A stretch of 8,049 nucleotides of DNA from JAJXUB01 sp047974805 (GCA_047974805.1 JBKECS010000046.1:1-8049), one strand, 5' to 3'; positions 1-7,297 are shown, counted from the first letter of the stretch. Numbers and translations: made by a program. Notes: generated by a model from the sequence alone, not told the origin.

Positions 1-199
1 CGTCGTCGATGTCGGCCTGCTTGACCCACTGACGCACCGACTCGACGCCGTAGCCCAGCTGCGCGGCGACCCGCTGGACCGTCCCGTGCTCGGTCCCGAG
101 CTCTGCACGCAGCGTGCGGACCATCCGGACCGCCGCTGCCTTCTCCTCCGGGGAGTAGCGCCGCGTCTGCGGCTTCCCGGGCACCTGCTCCCTGGGCAT
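1..199 (-). CDS. IS3-family transposase OrfA (N-terminal part, runs off edge)
   Basis: The reading frame from the ATG at 199 begins MPREQVPGKPQTRRYSPEEK and continues with AAAVRMVRTLRAELG, then GTVQRVAAQLGYGVESVRQW and VKQADID. This is the helix-turn-helix DNA-binding region of IS3-family OrfA (Tnp_1 type). The recognition helix is around residues 46-60 (VAAQLGYGVESVRQW). OrfA normally joins OrfB, the DDE catalytic part, by programmed -1 frameshifting; that part lies beyond base 1. About 66 codons are present. I chose the start at 199 because it is in frame with the HTH and has AGGATG about 6 bases upstream. An upstream ATG at 260 reads only 18 codons to a stop. It lies in the second copy of the local repeat. 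Confidence 0.85.
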   Translation of the reverse strand, partial: MPREQVPGKPQTRRYSPEEKAAAVRMVRTLRAELGTEHGTVQRVAAQLGYGVESVRQWVKQADIDD

Positions 200-271
200 G
201 TGCTCATCCTGACCACAGTCCGACAGGCGCACGCGATCCTCTCACCTGCTCCCTGGGCATGTGCTCATCCT
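182..271. repeat. 29-bp direct repeat pair around a 32-bp insert (locus A)
   Basis: Positions 182-210 and 243-271 are identical over 29 bases (starting CACCTGCTCCCTGGG and ending GTGCTCATCCT). Bases 211-242 lie between them (32 bp; starts GACCACAGTCC). The flanking bases differ on both sides (181 g versus 242 t; 211 g versus 272 c), so the repeat is exactly 29 bp and the period is 61 bp. The copies carry the orfA start codon, its upstream AGGATG and the first six codons. The insert does not resemble anything else I can find in the window. A second pair with the same geometry lies at 7447-7536. Confidence 0.95.
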
Positions 272-351
272 CGTTTCCAAGGTCACGAGCCTCCAAGAAA
301 CCCAGTGCGGTTCACTCAACGATCCCCGCCCGGGTCGGTGCCGAGGCAGAC

Positions 352-399
352 AGAGACGTATGCCCTGACCGCAGAAGGCCGGCCAGGGCATACGTCTCT
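352..399. terminator. Perfect 16-bp hairpin, likely terminator of the PepSY gene
   Basis: Bases 352-367 (AGAGACGTATGCCCTG) are the exact reverse complement of 384-399, with a 16-base loop. The hairpin begins 12 bases beyond the stop codon of the exported-protein gene, the usual place for an intrinsic terminator. There is no T-tract on either strand, which is common for actinobacterial terminators. Because it is symmetrical, it could also block transcription entering from the IS element side. Confidence 0.7.
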
Positions 400-411
400 C
401 GGCAGAGGGGA

Positions 412-930
412 TCAGGCGCTGCCGTTGGCATCCGCCGGGTTGCTCGAACTGCCCGAGGTTGAGGAACCGTTTTGCGCGTCGGAGCCACCCGGCCCGCCGT
501 GTCCATGTGCTCCGATGGGTCCGCCGGTCATGGTGTTCTTCGTGATGGTCTTCAGGTCCTCGCTCACGTCGTAGAAGACCGGCGAGCCGCCCGAGGTGCC
601 GATCACGTCATAGGAACCGTCGCGGTCCTGACGCACCTGCGTGATGCTGATCGTCGAATCCTCGGCCTTCACCGCTGCCTCGACCTTGGTCCTGGTGTCG
701 CCGGTGACCACCGTGTCCTGGCAGTTGCCACCGTTGCCGCCCGGGCCCATTCCGTTCTGCAGGCCGTATTGACCGCCCTGACCGGGTTGGCCGTAGCTCG
801 CCGCGCTGCTGGCGGTGCCCGAGGCCCCGTCGGAGCCGTTGGTGGCAGCGAAGGCGACACCGGCACCACCGGTGAGCAAGACTCCGGCAGCGGCAGCCGC
901 GGTGGCAATATTCTTCTTGGACAAGACCAT
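412..930 (-). CDS. Exported PepSY-like protein
   Basis: This is a 172-residue protein of unknown exact role. Residues 1-28 form a signal peptide: KK near the start, an Ala/Leu/Val core, and an AFA-AT cleavage site after residue 28. Residues 29-70 are low complexity, rich in Gly, Ser and Gln, and probably unstructured. Residues 71-132 form the only folded-looking part. It runs VVTGDTRTKVEAAVKAEDST, then a strand containing ITQVRQDRDGSYDVIG, then PVFYDVSEDLKTI. This helix-strand-strand pattern matches PepSY-type domains, which are often found in secreted inhibitors or regulators of peptidases. The C-terminal 40 residues are again Gly/Ser rich. There is a single cysteine (residue 70) and no lipobox. 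The ATG at 930 has AGGAG nine bases upstream. The gene is separated from hutI by 172 bases and ends in its own hairpin, so it is probably an independent unit. The gene is certain, the fold assignment moderate. Confidence 0.85.
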   Translation of the reverse strand: MVLSKKNIATAAAAAGVLLTGGAGVAFAATNGSDGASGTASSAASYGQPGQGGQYGLQNGMGPGGNGGNCQDTVVTGDTRTKVEAAVKAEDSTISITQVRQDRDGSYDVIGTSGGSPVFYDVSEDLKTITKNTMTGGPIGAHGHGGPGGSDAQNGSSTSGSSSNPADANGSA

Positions 931-1102
931 GGGGGTTCACTCCTGTGCGGCTGTTGGCGAGGACGGGTTCCCCGCCGACTGACCCCACTGTCACCGACCC
1001 ACCTGTCCTGAACCTGTCGGGCCGATATGGGGCACCTTATGGATCTCGGCGAAGCTGTGAATTCGCGCGGATGCCAACGCCACGCCGCCCCAGCCGGGGG
1101 GG

Positions 1103-2287
1103 CTATGACCGCAACAATGGCCGAGCCAGCGGTACCCCGGGACGGTAGGCCAGGTGGAGGTGACTGGGGGCATCGAGCACCGTCACATCTGCCGGCATAC
1201 CGACCGCGATACGCCCGGCGTCCTCGCGACGTAACGCCCGGGCTCCCCCAGCGGTGGCGGCCCACAGCGCCTCCGCCGGGGTCATCCCCATGTCCCGCAC
1301 AGCGAGCGCGATGACGAACGGCATCGAGGAAGTGTTGCACGTCCCAGGGTTGCAGTCCGTGGCCAACGCGACGCTCACCCCGGCCCCCAGCAGCCGGCGG
1401 GCATCGACGTACGGGTGCTTGGTGGAGAACTCCACACCCGGCAGCAACGTCGCCACGGTGTCCGAACCGGCTAGGGCATCGATGTCAGCATCGGAGAGAT
1501 AGGTGCAGTGGTCCACCGATGCGGCGCCGTACCGCACAGCCAACGCCACCCCCGGACCGTGGCCTAGCTGATTGCCATGCACCCGTGGCAAGAGCCCGGC
1601 ACCGATCCCGGCGGCCAGCACCACACCCGCCTCGTCCTCATCGAACGCGTGCCGGCTGTGCGGCTCGCAAAACACATCGATCCACCGGGCATGCGGTGCG
1701 CACGCCGCCAACATCTCCCCGGTGACCACGTCGAGATAGCCGGCCCGGTCACCCGCGAACTCCGGCGGCACCACGTGCGCCCCGAGGAAGGTCGTCTCCC
1801 TGGTCACCTCGGCGGCCAAACGCAGCAACCGCGCCTCGTCCGACACCGTCAACCCGTAGCCGCTCTTGATCTCCACCACGGCCGTGCCCTGGGCCCGGGC
1901 CTCGGCCACCCGAACTGCCAGCAGCGCACGCAACTCATCATCGGTCGCCGCGCCGGTGGCCTCGACGGTCGCCGCGATCCCGCCACCGTCATACGCGGAA
2001 CCGGCCATCCGCGCCGCGAATTCGCCCGACCGGTCGCCTGCGTACACCAGGTGGGTGTGGCTGTCGACGAACCCGGGGATGACCGACCGACCACCGACAT
2101 CGGTGTGCCGATCCGCCGCCGGCGCCGCCGAGGACGGTCCGAACCAGGCGATCACCCCGTCCTCGATCACCATGGCCGCGTGCTCGATGATCCCCAGCCG
2201 GGCCTCGGGGTGCCGCCGGGCCACCTCGTCCTCGACTCCGGCACACGTGACCAGTTCGGCGATGCCGGTGACGAGCAGGGTGGTCAT
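1103..2287 (-). CDS. hutI: Imidazolonepropionase HutI
   Basis: HutI hydrolyses 4-imidazolone-5-propionate to N-formimino-L-glutamate, the third step of histidine degradation, in the cytoplasm. The 394-residue product is close to the usual family length. It has the amidohydrolase-superfamily metal site: GFVDSHTHL with His77 and His79, His237 in RVHGNQLG, and Asp311 in ATDCNPGTCNTS. Family markers include EIKSGYGL (residues 139-146), FLGAHVVPPEF (167-177) and DVFCEPHSRHAF (204-215). The open frame extends upstream to 2521. I place the start at the ATG at 2287 because it begins MTTLLVTGIAELVTC, as expected for the family, and overlaps the hutF stop as ATGA (2284-2287). The 78-residue extension is only antisense-like arginine-rich sequence. 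It is the last gene of the operon. The region just after the stop holds only a weak GC hairpin (1088-1099). Confidence 0.97.
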   Translation of the reverse strand: MTTLLVTGIAELVTCAGVEDEVARRHPEARLGIIEHAAMVIEDGVIAWFGPSSAAPAADRHTDVGGRSVIPGFVDSHTHLVYAGDRSGEFAARMAGSAYDGGGIAATVEATGAATDDELRALLAVRVAEARAQGTAVVEIKSGYGLTVSDEARLLRLAAEVTRETTFLGAHVVPPEFAGDRAGYLDVVTGEMLAACAPHARWIDVFCEPHSRHAFDEDEAGVVLAAGIGAGLLPRVHGNQLGHGPGVALAVRYGAASVDHCTYLSDADIDALAGSDTVATLLPGVEFSTKHPYVDARRLLGAGVSVALATDCNPGTCNTSSMPFVIALAVRDMGMTPAEALWAATAGGARALRREDAGRIAVGMPADVTVLDAPSHLHLAYRPGVPLARPLLRS

Positions 2288-3627
2288 CGGCCAGCCCGGA
2301 CCAGGTCGATCGCTTCGGCCAGCAGCGGCGCGACCGGGCCGATCATGTGCCGGCCATCGGCGACCACCTGCCGCCCGCCGACCACGACGTCGACCACATC
2401 GGTGGAGGTGGCCGCATACGGAACTTGCTCGGGCCGACATCCGGCGGTGCGCACCGAGTCGGTCCGTACCGCGACGAAATCGGCCAAGGCGCCCGGGGCC
2501 AACCGGCCGCCATCGGTCCATCCGAGGCTGGCATACCCGTCGGCCGTGGCGGCGCCGAGCAATTCCGCAGCGCTCAGGCGCCCGCGCTCATTGGAGACCA
2601 GTCGTTCGTCCATCTCCACCCCGCGCCACTCTTCGAAGGGATCAATGACCGCGTGCTGATCCGAACCCAACGACAGCCGTGCCCCGGCATCAAGCAGCGC
2701 CCGCGCCGGGCCGATCCCGTCGGCAAGGTCACGTTCGGTGGTCGGACAAAAGCAGGCGGTTGCCCCGGCATCGCCCAACAGGGCAAGGTCAGCGTCGTTC
2801 AAATGGGTGGCATGGACCGCGGTGAAACCCCGGCCGAGCAGGCCGGCGTCGGCGAGCAGACCGACGGGGGTGGCGCCGTAGAACATCCCGACAGCCACGT
2901 TCTCCATGGGCTGTTCGCTGACGTGGGCATGGAGGACCCCAGGACCCGGCAGATGCGGTAGGGCGGTGGCCACCTCGGCGAGGTTCTCCTTCGGCACGGC
3001 CCGCACCGAGTGGACCGCGGCCGCGGGCAACCAGTGGGCGCCACCCTCACCAAGAGCAGCGATCCGTTCAGCCCACGCGGTGACCGAACCGTCGGTGAAC
3101 CGCACCTGGGTCGGGGCCATGGACTCGAAGCCATCCGCACCCAACCCGCCGGCGAGATAGAGCGTGTCGAGCAGGGTGAGGCGAATGCCCACTTCCCCGG
3201 CAGCCTGGATGAGTGCGGCGCCCATGGCGTTGGGGTCGGCATACGATCCGCCTCCGGGCCGGTGATGAAGGTAATGAAACTCACCAACGAGGGTGTACCC
3301 AGCCAGGCACATCTCCGCGTATGCGGCGCGCGCCAACGCCAGGTAGGCATCCGGGGACAACCGGTCGGCGACGGCATACATGGACTCCCGCCAGGTCCAG
3401 AACGAACCGCGTCCAGCCTGGGTGCGTCCCCGAAGAGCCCGGTGGAAGGCGTGGCTGTGCCCGTTGGCCAGCCCCGGAAGGACCAGCCCGGCCAGTCGGA
3501 CATCCTCCGGCAGCGGCTGACGGCGGGTAGCGATCCCGACGATCCGTTCACCGTCGGTGGTGATCCGGACGTTGGTAGCCATCCCTTCTGGCAGCCAGGC
3601 GTGCGGAGTGAACCATGTCGTCGTCAT
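2284..3627 (-). CDS. hutF: Formimidoylglutamate deiminase HutF
   Basis: HutF converts N-formimino-L-glutamate to N-formyl-L-glutamate and ammonia. It marks the two-step branch of histidine degradation rather than direct formiminoglutamase. The protein has 447 residues, a normal length. The metal-dependent amidohydrolase signature is clear: GLANGHSHAFHRALRG with His57 and His59, His206 in AAAVHSVRAVP, His235 in LHAHVSEQP, VHATHL near 271-276, and Asp323 in SLGSDQHAVIDPFEEWR. CFCPTTERDLADGIGPAR (residues 292-309) is typical of HutF. The start MTTTWFTPHAW at 3627 overlaps the stop of the upstream amidohydrolase gene by four bases (ATGA), and its own stop overlaps the hutI start in the same way. 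Translation of the three genes is therefore probably coupled. Confidence 0.96.
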   Translation of the reverse strand: MTTTWFTPHAWLPEGMATNVRITTDGERIVGIATRRQPLPEDVRLAGLVLPGLANGHSHAFHRALRGRTQAGRGSFWTWRESMYAVADRLSPDAYLALARAAYAEMCLAGYTLVGEFHYLHHRPGGGSYADPNAMGAALIQAAGEVGIRLTLLDTLYLAGGLGADGFESMAPTQVRFTDGSVTAWAERIAALGEGGAHWLPAAAVHSVRAVPKENLAEVATALPHLPGPGVLHAHVSEQPMENVAVGMFYGATPVGLLADAGLLGRGFTAVHATHLNDADLALLGDAGATACFCPTTERDLADGIGPARALLDAGARLSLGSDQHAVIDPFEEWRGVEMDERLVSNERGRLSAAELLGAATADGYASLGWTDGGRLAPGALADFVAVRTDSVRTAGCRPEQVPYAATSTDVVDVVVGGRQVVADGRHMIGPVAPLLAEAIDLVRAGR

Positions 3628-4955
3628 CTCTCTCCCGACAGATCGGTGAGAACGTCGGCCAGCGCGCGGACTCCGGCCAGACAGTCACTTTCGGTGGCGA
3701 ATTCCTCCGGCGAGTGGGAGATCCCGGTGGGGTTGCGGACGAAGAGCATCACCGAGGGCACCCCCGCATTGGCGAAGATGCCCGCGTCGTGTCCGGCTCC
3801 GGTTCCAATGACCGGCACCGATCCGGCAGCCGGCCCGGCCCCAAACTCATCCGTCTTGTCTGCGTGGACCGCGTCTTCGTATGCCTTCGGTCCCGCCACC
3901 TCACCCCGGGAGATCGAGACCTCGCTGCTGAGCACGGCAGCGACCCGGTTGACCAGGTCGGGATCGAAGGCGGTCGTCGGGGTCCAGGATTCTTCGCTCA
4001 GCACACCGTCAAAGTCCGCCGCGACCTCCCCGACATAGTTGACCAGGCCACGCACGGCATCGGCATCGGCGCCGCGGGCGTCCAGCCAGGCCGTGACGTG
4101 GCTGGCGATGGCGTTGACCCCGCCAGGGGCGACCGCCACCTTGCCGATCGTAGCGACGCAGCCGCGTTCCTGTGCCGCCCGCCGGGCCGCGATGACGGTG
4201 GCGGCCTGCCCGAGCATGGCATCACGGCGGTCCTCCAAACGGGTGGTCCCGGCGTGGTTGGCCTCACCGGGGACGTCGATCCGCCATCGCCCATGCGGCC
4301 AGATGTGGCTGCCGACGGCGACCGGGGCATCGACCGGCAGAGCAGCCAACTGCCGACCCTGTTCGATGTGCAGCTCGACGAAGGCCCCGATCCGGGCCAC
4401 GGTGTGCGGATCCGGCCCGAGGGTCTGCGGGTCCCGGCCGGTGGCCCGCAACGCCTGCGCCATGCTCACCCCGTCGGCGTCGGTCAGCCCACGGGCCCGA
4501 TCGGCATCCAGCGCCCCGGTGATGATCCGTGATCCGGCGCAGGCGACCGCGAACCGGGCGCCCTCCTCATCGACCATGTTGACCACTCCGATCGGTCTCA
4601 CGGGAGTCACCTGACGTTGGCGCAGCTCATCGACTGCGGCCAGGGCGCTGACTACGCCGAGGGGCCCGTCGAACGCCCCGCCGTCCGGGACGGAGTCGAG
4701 GTGGCTCCCTGTGACGATGCCGGGCGTTCCCGCGGCGAGCGCCGCGTCCGGGTCTCCCCACCAAGCCCACTGGTTGCCGGCCCGGTCCTCGACAAGGCTC
4801 AGCCCACGAGCGGCGGACTGCGCCGCGAACCACGCCCGCAACGTCTCATCCTCGGCGGTCCAGGCGAACCTGCGGTATCCGCCGGATCGGGGGTCTCGGC
4901 CCAGCGGCGCCAGCTCGGCCCACATCGACCGAAAGGTCGCGACCGGGGAAGTCAT
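3624..4955 (-). CDS. M20-family amidohydrolase (allantoate/N-carbamoyl-amino-acid hydrolase type), candidate N-formylglutamate deformylase
   Basis: This is a 443-residue metallohydrolase of the allantoate amidohydrolase / ureidoglycolase / N-carbamoyl-L-amino-acid hydrolase group. The two-metal site is complete: His85 in GSHLDSVPDGG, Asp96 in GAFDGPLG, catalytic Glu130 and Glu131 in VDEEGARF, His196 in ELHIEQG and His414 in ISHSPEE. The dimerisation-lid region has GEANHAGTTR (residues 230-239) and NAIASH (281-286), with GTGAGHDA near 384-391. By family these enzymes cut C-N amide bonds of ureido or carbamoyl acids. No allantoin genes are nearby. Its place between hutU and hutF, with a 4-base overlap into hutF, suggests it hydrolyses N-formyl-glutamate to glutamate and formate in place of HutG; that is inference. 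I prefer the ATG at 4955, where GGAGG lies 2 bases upstream (unusually close). An ATG at 4985 would add ten residues but has no clear ribosome binding site. Confidence 0.9.
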   Translation of the reverse strand: MTSPVATFRSMWAELAPLGRDPRSGGYRRFAWTAEDETLRAWFAAQSAARGLSLVEDRAGNQWAWWGDPDAALAAGTPGIVTGSHLDSVPDGGAFDGPLGVVSALAAVDELRQRQVTPVRPIGVVNMVDEEGARFAVACAGSRIITGALDADRARGLTDADGVSMAQALRATGRDPQTLGPDPHTVARIGAFVELHIEQGRQLAALPVDAPVAVGSHIWPHGRWRIDVPGEANHAGTTRLEDRRDAMLGQAATVIAARRAAQERGCVATIGKVAVAPGGVNAIASHVTAWLDARGADADAVRGLVNYVGEVAADFDGVLSEESWTPTTAFDPDLVNRVAAVLSSEVSISRGEVAGPKAYEDAVHADKTDEFGAGPAAGSVPVIGTGAGHDAGIFANAGVPSVMLFVRNPTGISHSPEEFATESDCLAGVRALADVLTDLSGER

Positions 4956-5041
4956 GGCCTCCAACCTACGGTGCGCGAATGCCATCCGCGCGTTCGCAGC
5001 CCAGCGCGGACCTGGCCATCGTCGATGACAGGCATCGATGC

Positions 5042-6697
5042 TCAGGGCTCTCGCATGGGGATGCGCACCCCACGGGTGGCCGCCACTTGGTCGGCTTCGT
5101 CGTAACCAGCGTCACAATGCCGGATGACGCCCATACCGGGATCGTTGGTCAGGACCCGGTTGAGTTTCTCTGCGGCCAGCGCGGTGCCGTCGGCCACGCT
5201 GACCTGTCCCGCATGAATGGAGCGGCCGATGCCGACCCCACCACCGTGGTGCAGGCTGACCCAGCTGGCCCCGGAGGCGGTGTTGAGCATGGCGTTGAGG
5301 ATGGGCCAGTCGGCGATGGCGTCCGACCCGTCGAGCATCGCCTCAGTCTCCCGGTAGGGGCTGGCTACGGAGCCGCAGTCGAGATGGTCGCGGCCGATGA
5401 CGATCGGCGCGCTGACCGCACCGGAGGCGACGAGGTCGTTGAAGGCGGCCCCTGCCCTGTCGCGTTCGCCGTAGCCGAGCCAGCAAATCCGTGCGGGCAG
5501 GCCTTGGAAGGCGATCTTTTCCTTCGCCCCGCGCATCCACTTCTGCAACCGGTCGTTGTCCGGGAAGAGGTCCATGACGGCGCGATCGGTCGCGGCGATG
5601 TCCTCTGGGTCGCCGGAGAGGGCGACCCACCGGAAGGGTCCCTTGCCTTCGCAGAAGAGCGGCCTGATGTAGGCAGGGACGAACCCGGGGAAGTCGAAGG
5701 CTCGGTCATAGCCGCCGAGGCGGGCCTCGTCACGGATCGAGTTGCCGTAGTCGAACACCTCCGCGCCACCGTCCATGAATCCGACCATGGCCTCGACGTG
5801 CCGGGCCATGGATTCGCGGGCCCGGTCGGTGAACTCGTCGGGCTTCTTCTCGGCATACTCGGCCCAGTCGCCGAGGTCTATGCCGATGGGCAGATAACTC
5901 AACGGGTCGTGTGCGCTGGTTTGGTCGGTGACGATGTCGATCGGTGTGCCGCGGGCGAGCAGTTCGGGGAAGATCTGCGCGGCATTACCGACGACCCCGA
6001 TGGACCAGGCTCGACGGTCTGCCTTGGCCGCGAGGGCCTTCTCGATGCCCTCGTCGAGACAGTCGGCGACCTCGTCGAGGTAGCGGTGTTCGACCCGGCG
6101 TTCGAGCCGTGCCCGATCGACGTCGACGATGAGGCATACGCCGTCGTTGAGGGTGACCGCGAGCGGCTGGGCACCACCCATCCCGCCGCAGCCACCGGTG
6201 AGGGTGAGTGTGCCGGCGAGAGTCCCGCCAAACCGCTTGTCGGCAACGGCGGCGAAGGTCTCATAGGTGCCTTGGACGATGCCCTGGGTGCCGATGTAGA
6301 TCCACGACCCGGCGGTCATCTGCCCGTACATGGTCAAGCCGAGGTGTTCCAGGCGGCGGAACTGTGGCCAGGTGGCCCAGTCGGGGACAAGGTTGGAGTT
6401 GGCCAGCAGGACGCGCGGGGCCCATTCGTGGGTGCGAAAGACTCCGACCGGGCGACCGGATTGGACGAGCATGGTCTCGTCTTCGCGCAGGTCGGTGAGG
6501 GTTTTGATGATGGCGTCGAAGCTGCGCCAGTCGCGGGCGGCGCGGCCGGTGCCGCCGTAGACGACGAGATCGTCGGGGCGTTCGGCGACCTCGAGGTCGA
6601 GGTTGTTCTGCAGCATCCGCAAGGGGGCCTCGGTAGCCCAGCTGCGGGCGGTGAGGGTCGTGCCCCGGGGGGCGCGGACCGGGCGGGCGCCGTCCAT
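5042..6697 (-). CDS. hutU: Urocanate hydratase HutU
   Basis: HutU adds water to urocanate to give 4-imidazolone-5-propionate, using tightly bound NAD+, and acts in the cytoplasm. The 551 residues match the normal family length. Recognisable blocks are LRMLQNNLDLEVAE (27-40), VYGGTGRAARDW (46-57), LTMYGQMTAGSWIYIGTQGI (121-140), the glycine-rich NAD site TGGCGGMGGAQPLAVT (167-182), Cys405 in LPARICWLGYGERDR (the conserved catalytic-site cysteine position), and IVIGRDHLDCGSVASPYRET (432-451). SLHHGGGVGIGRSIHAGQ follows near 481-498. The start at 6697 has AAGGAGA six bases upstream. It is the first gene of the operon. An 86-base gap separates its stop from the amidohydrolase start, and no terminator is evident there. 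Confidence 0.98.
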   Translation of the reverse strand: MDGARPVRAPRGTTLTARSWATEAPLRMLQNNLDLEVAERPDDLVVYGGTGRAARDWRSFDAIIKTLTDLREDETMLVQSGRPVGVFRTHEWAPRVLLANSNLVPDWATWPQFRRLEHLGLTMYGQMTAGSWIYIGTQGIVQGTYETFAAVADKRFGGTLAGTLTLTGGCGGMGGAQPLAVTLNDGVCLIVDVDRARLERRVEHRYLDEVADCLDEGIEKALAAKADRRAWSIGVVGNAAQIFPELLARGTPIDIVTDQTSAHDPLSYLPIGIDLGDWAEYAEKKPDEFTDRARESMARHVEAMVGFMDGGAEVFDYGNSIRDEARLGGYDRAFDFPGFVPAYIRPLFCEGKGPFRWVALSGDPEDIAATDRAVMDLFPDNDRLQKWMRGAKEKIAFQGLPARICWLGYGERDRAGAAFNDLVASGAVSAPIVIGRDHLDCGSVASPYRETEAMLDGSDAIADWPILNAMLNTASGASWVSLHHGGGVGIGRSIHAGQVSVADGTALAAEKLNRVLTNDPGMGVIRHCDAGYDEADQVAATRGVRIPMREP

Positions 6698-6838
6698 GTG
6701 TTCGTCTCCTTCGACAGGGTGTCCAGTTGGGTGCGCGAGCTAGTCACCCGAGGGGCCGGCGACCAGTGGCAACACCCGTCGAACACGTCCATTGCACCTC
6801 GCCTCGGGCAAGTCCAGCATGGCACCAACCCCATCGCT
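6698..6838 (-). promoter_or_regulatory. hutU: Probable promoter and leader region of the hut operon
   Basis: This stretch directly precedes the first gene of the operon and carries its ribosome binding site, AAGGAGA at about 6704-6710. No confident -35/-10 pair stands out. Transcription must start here or slightly further upstream, because nothing to the right is a plausible minus-strand operon member. The dyad at 6839-6854 borders it. The assignment rests on position alone. Confidence 0.4.
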
Positions 6839-6854
6839 GTCTCACATCCGAGAC
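6839..6854. promoter_or_regulatory. GTCTC-N6-GAGAC dyad, candidate operator upstream of hutU
   Basis: GTCTC at 6839-6843 is the exact reverse complement of GAGAC at 6850-6854, with ACATCC between them. It lies 142 bases upstream of the hutU start. Its size and symmetry suit a dimeric repressor or activator. The 5-6-5 spacing recalls the two half-sites of a GlnR box, but the bases do not match the GTnAC/GaAAC consensus. I do not recognise the regulator. It could also be part of a terminal repeat of a lost mobile element. Confidence 0.35.
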
Positions 6855-6878
6855 CTCCGGATTTACGCCACAGGTGGG

Positions 6879-6925
6879 AACCCGGAGCTTTGCAAGGGAT
6901 AACTTCCCTTGCAAAGCTCCGGGTT
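6879..6925. repeat. 21-bp perfect inverted repeat with a 5-base loop
   Basis: Bases 6879-6899 (starting AACCCGGAGCTTTGC) pair perfectly with 6905-6925 around the loop TAACT. A G-T and a G-C pair can extend the stem outward (6878/6926, 6877/6927). It lies about 180 bases upstream of hutU in non-coding sequence. On the plus strand it is followed by TTCATTG, a weak T-rich tail; there is none on the minus strand. It could be a terminator insulating the hut operon, a mobile palindromic repeat (REP-like), or a remnant end of an element. Confidence 0.85.
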
Positions 6926-6927
6926 TC

Positions 6928-7297
6928 ATTGCGAAGTTCACGGGTCGTTCGGCGTTCTGCACCCCGCGCCCACGGCTGGGCGATGGCCCTCGTCGAGATC
7001 GTGCGCCCTACTCCTCCACCCCCGCTCGGGTGCGCCCGTCCCATTCCAGCCATCACGCGTTCCCAAGGTTGGGCGCCGGCGCCCATCACCACGACGACGT
7101 CATCTTGCGGGCCCGCCGCCACCGGCGGTAGCGCACGGGACAACCACCTCCCGCTCGGGACGCCAACGGACCGACCAATCGCCATCGACGGTCGGCCACG
7201 CACGAGCCACAGCTGCGACAACACCGGTTGGTCCGTTCGTCTACGGCCCACATGGCTGAGGCCTGGTTTGCGGGCCAACCGAATAGCCGCGGCCGTC
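6928..7297. other. Stretch without a recognisable gene
   Basis: Frames are open here on both strands, as expected at this GC content, but none gives a recognisable domain, a convincing ribosome binding site or family-like composition. The longest, on the minus strand down from 7278, is rich in Arg, Gly and Pro and runs into hutU in the wrong frame. A loose inverted repeat links ACGGACCGACC near 7170 to GGTTGGTCCGT near 7226 (one mismatch). The region is probably debris left by past insertions or deletions. Confidence 0.5.

Larger units (their letters stand above)
1..314 (-). mobile_element. IS3-family insertion sequence, left end (partial)
   Basis: This is the left terminus of an IS3-family element oriented right to left. 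Read on the minus strand it starts at about 314 with TGAACCGCACTGGG and continues through TTTCTTGGAGGCTC to about 287. This resembles the terminal inverted repeats I associate with actinobacterial IS3 elements (TGAACCGCCCCGG type). The orfA start follows within 54-115 bases. The right end, orfB and the frameshift site lie outside the window, so the exact boundary and any short target duplication (bases 315-317 would be one copy) cannot be confirmed. The leader contains a 29-bp direct repeat, listed separately. Confidence 0.75.

Noticed and set aside
182..271. Calling the 29/32/29 units CRISPR arrays
   Set aside because: Each locus has only two copies, the two loci do not share a repeat sequence, and locus A lies in a transposase start. 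They are reported as repeats with a CRISPR-like geometry, not as arrays.
1084..1102. GC-rich hairpin after hutI as a terminator
   Set aside because: Only about four base pairs of stem are certain and there is no T-tract, so it is too weak to list.
2288..2521. A 78-residue N-terminal extension of HutI
   Set aside because: The extension lies inside hutF in another frame, is Arg/Gly rich, and the family N-terminus matches the ATG at 2287 that overlaps the hutF stop.
4956..4985. ATG at 4985 as the start of the M20 amidohydrolase
   Set aside because: It lacks a ribosome binding site and adds residues not expected at the family N-terminus. It is kept only as an alternative in the gene entry.
6744..6962. 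A 72-codon minus-strand frame across the hairpin
   Set aside because: It is read through the palindrome and the candidate operator, has no ribosome binding site and no family resemblance.
6334..7278. A 314-codon minus-strand frame upstream of and overlapping hutU
   Set aside because: Its C-terminal part is hutU in the wrong frame, and its N-terminal part is low-complexity Arg/Gly/Pro sequence without a ribosome binding site or a recognisable family.
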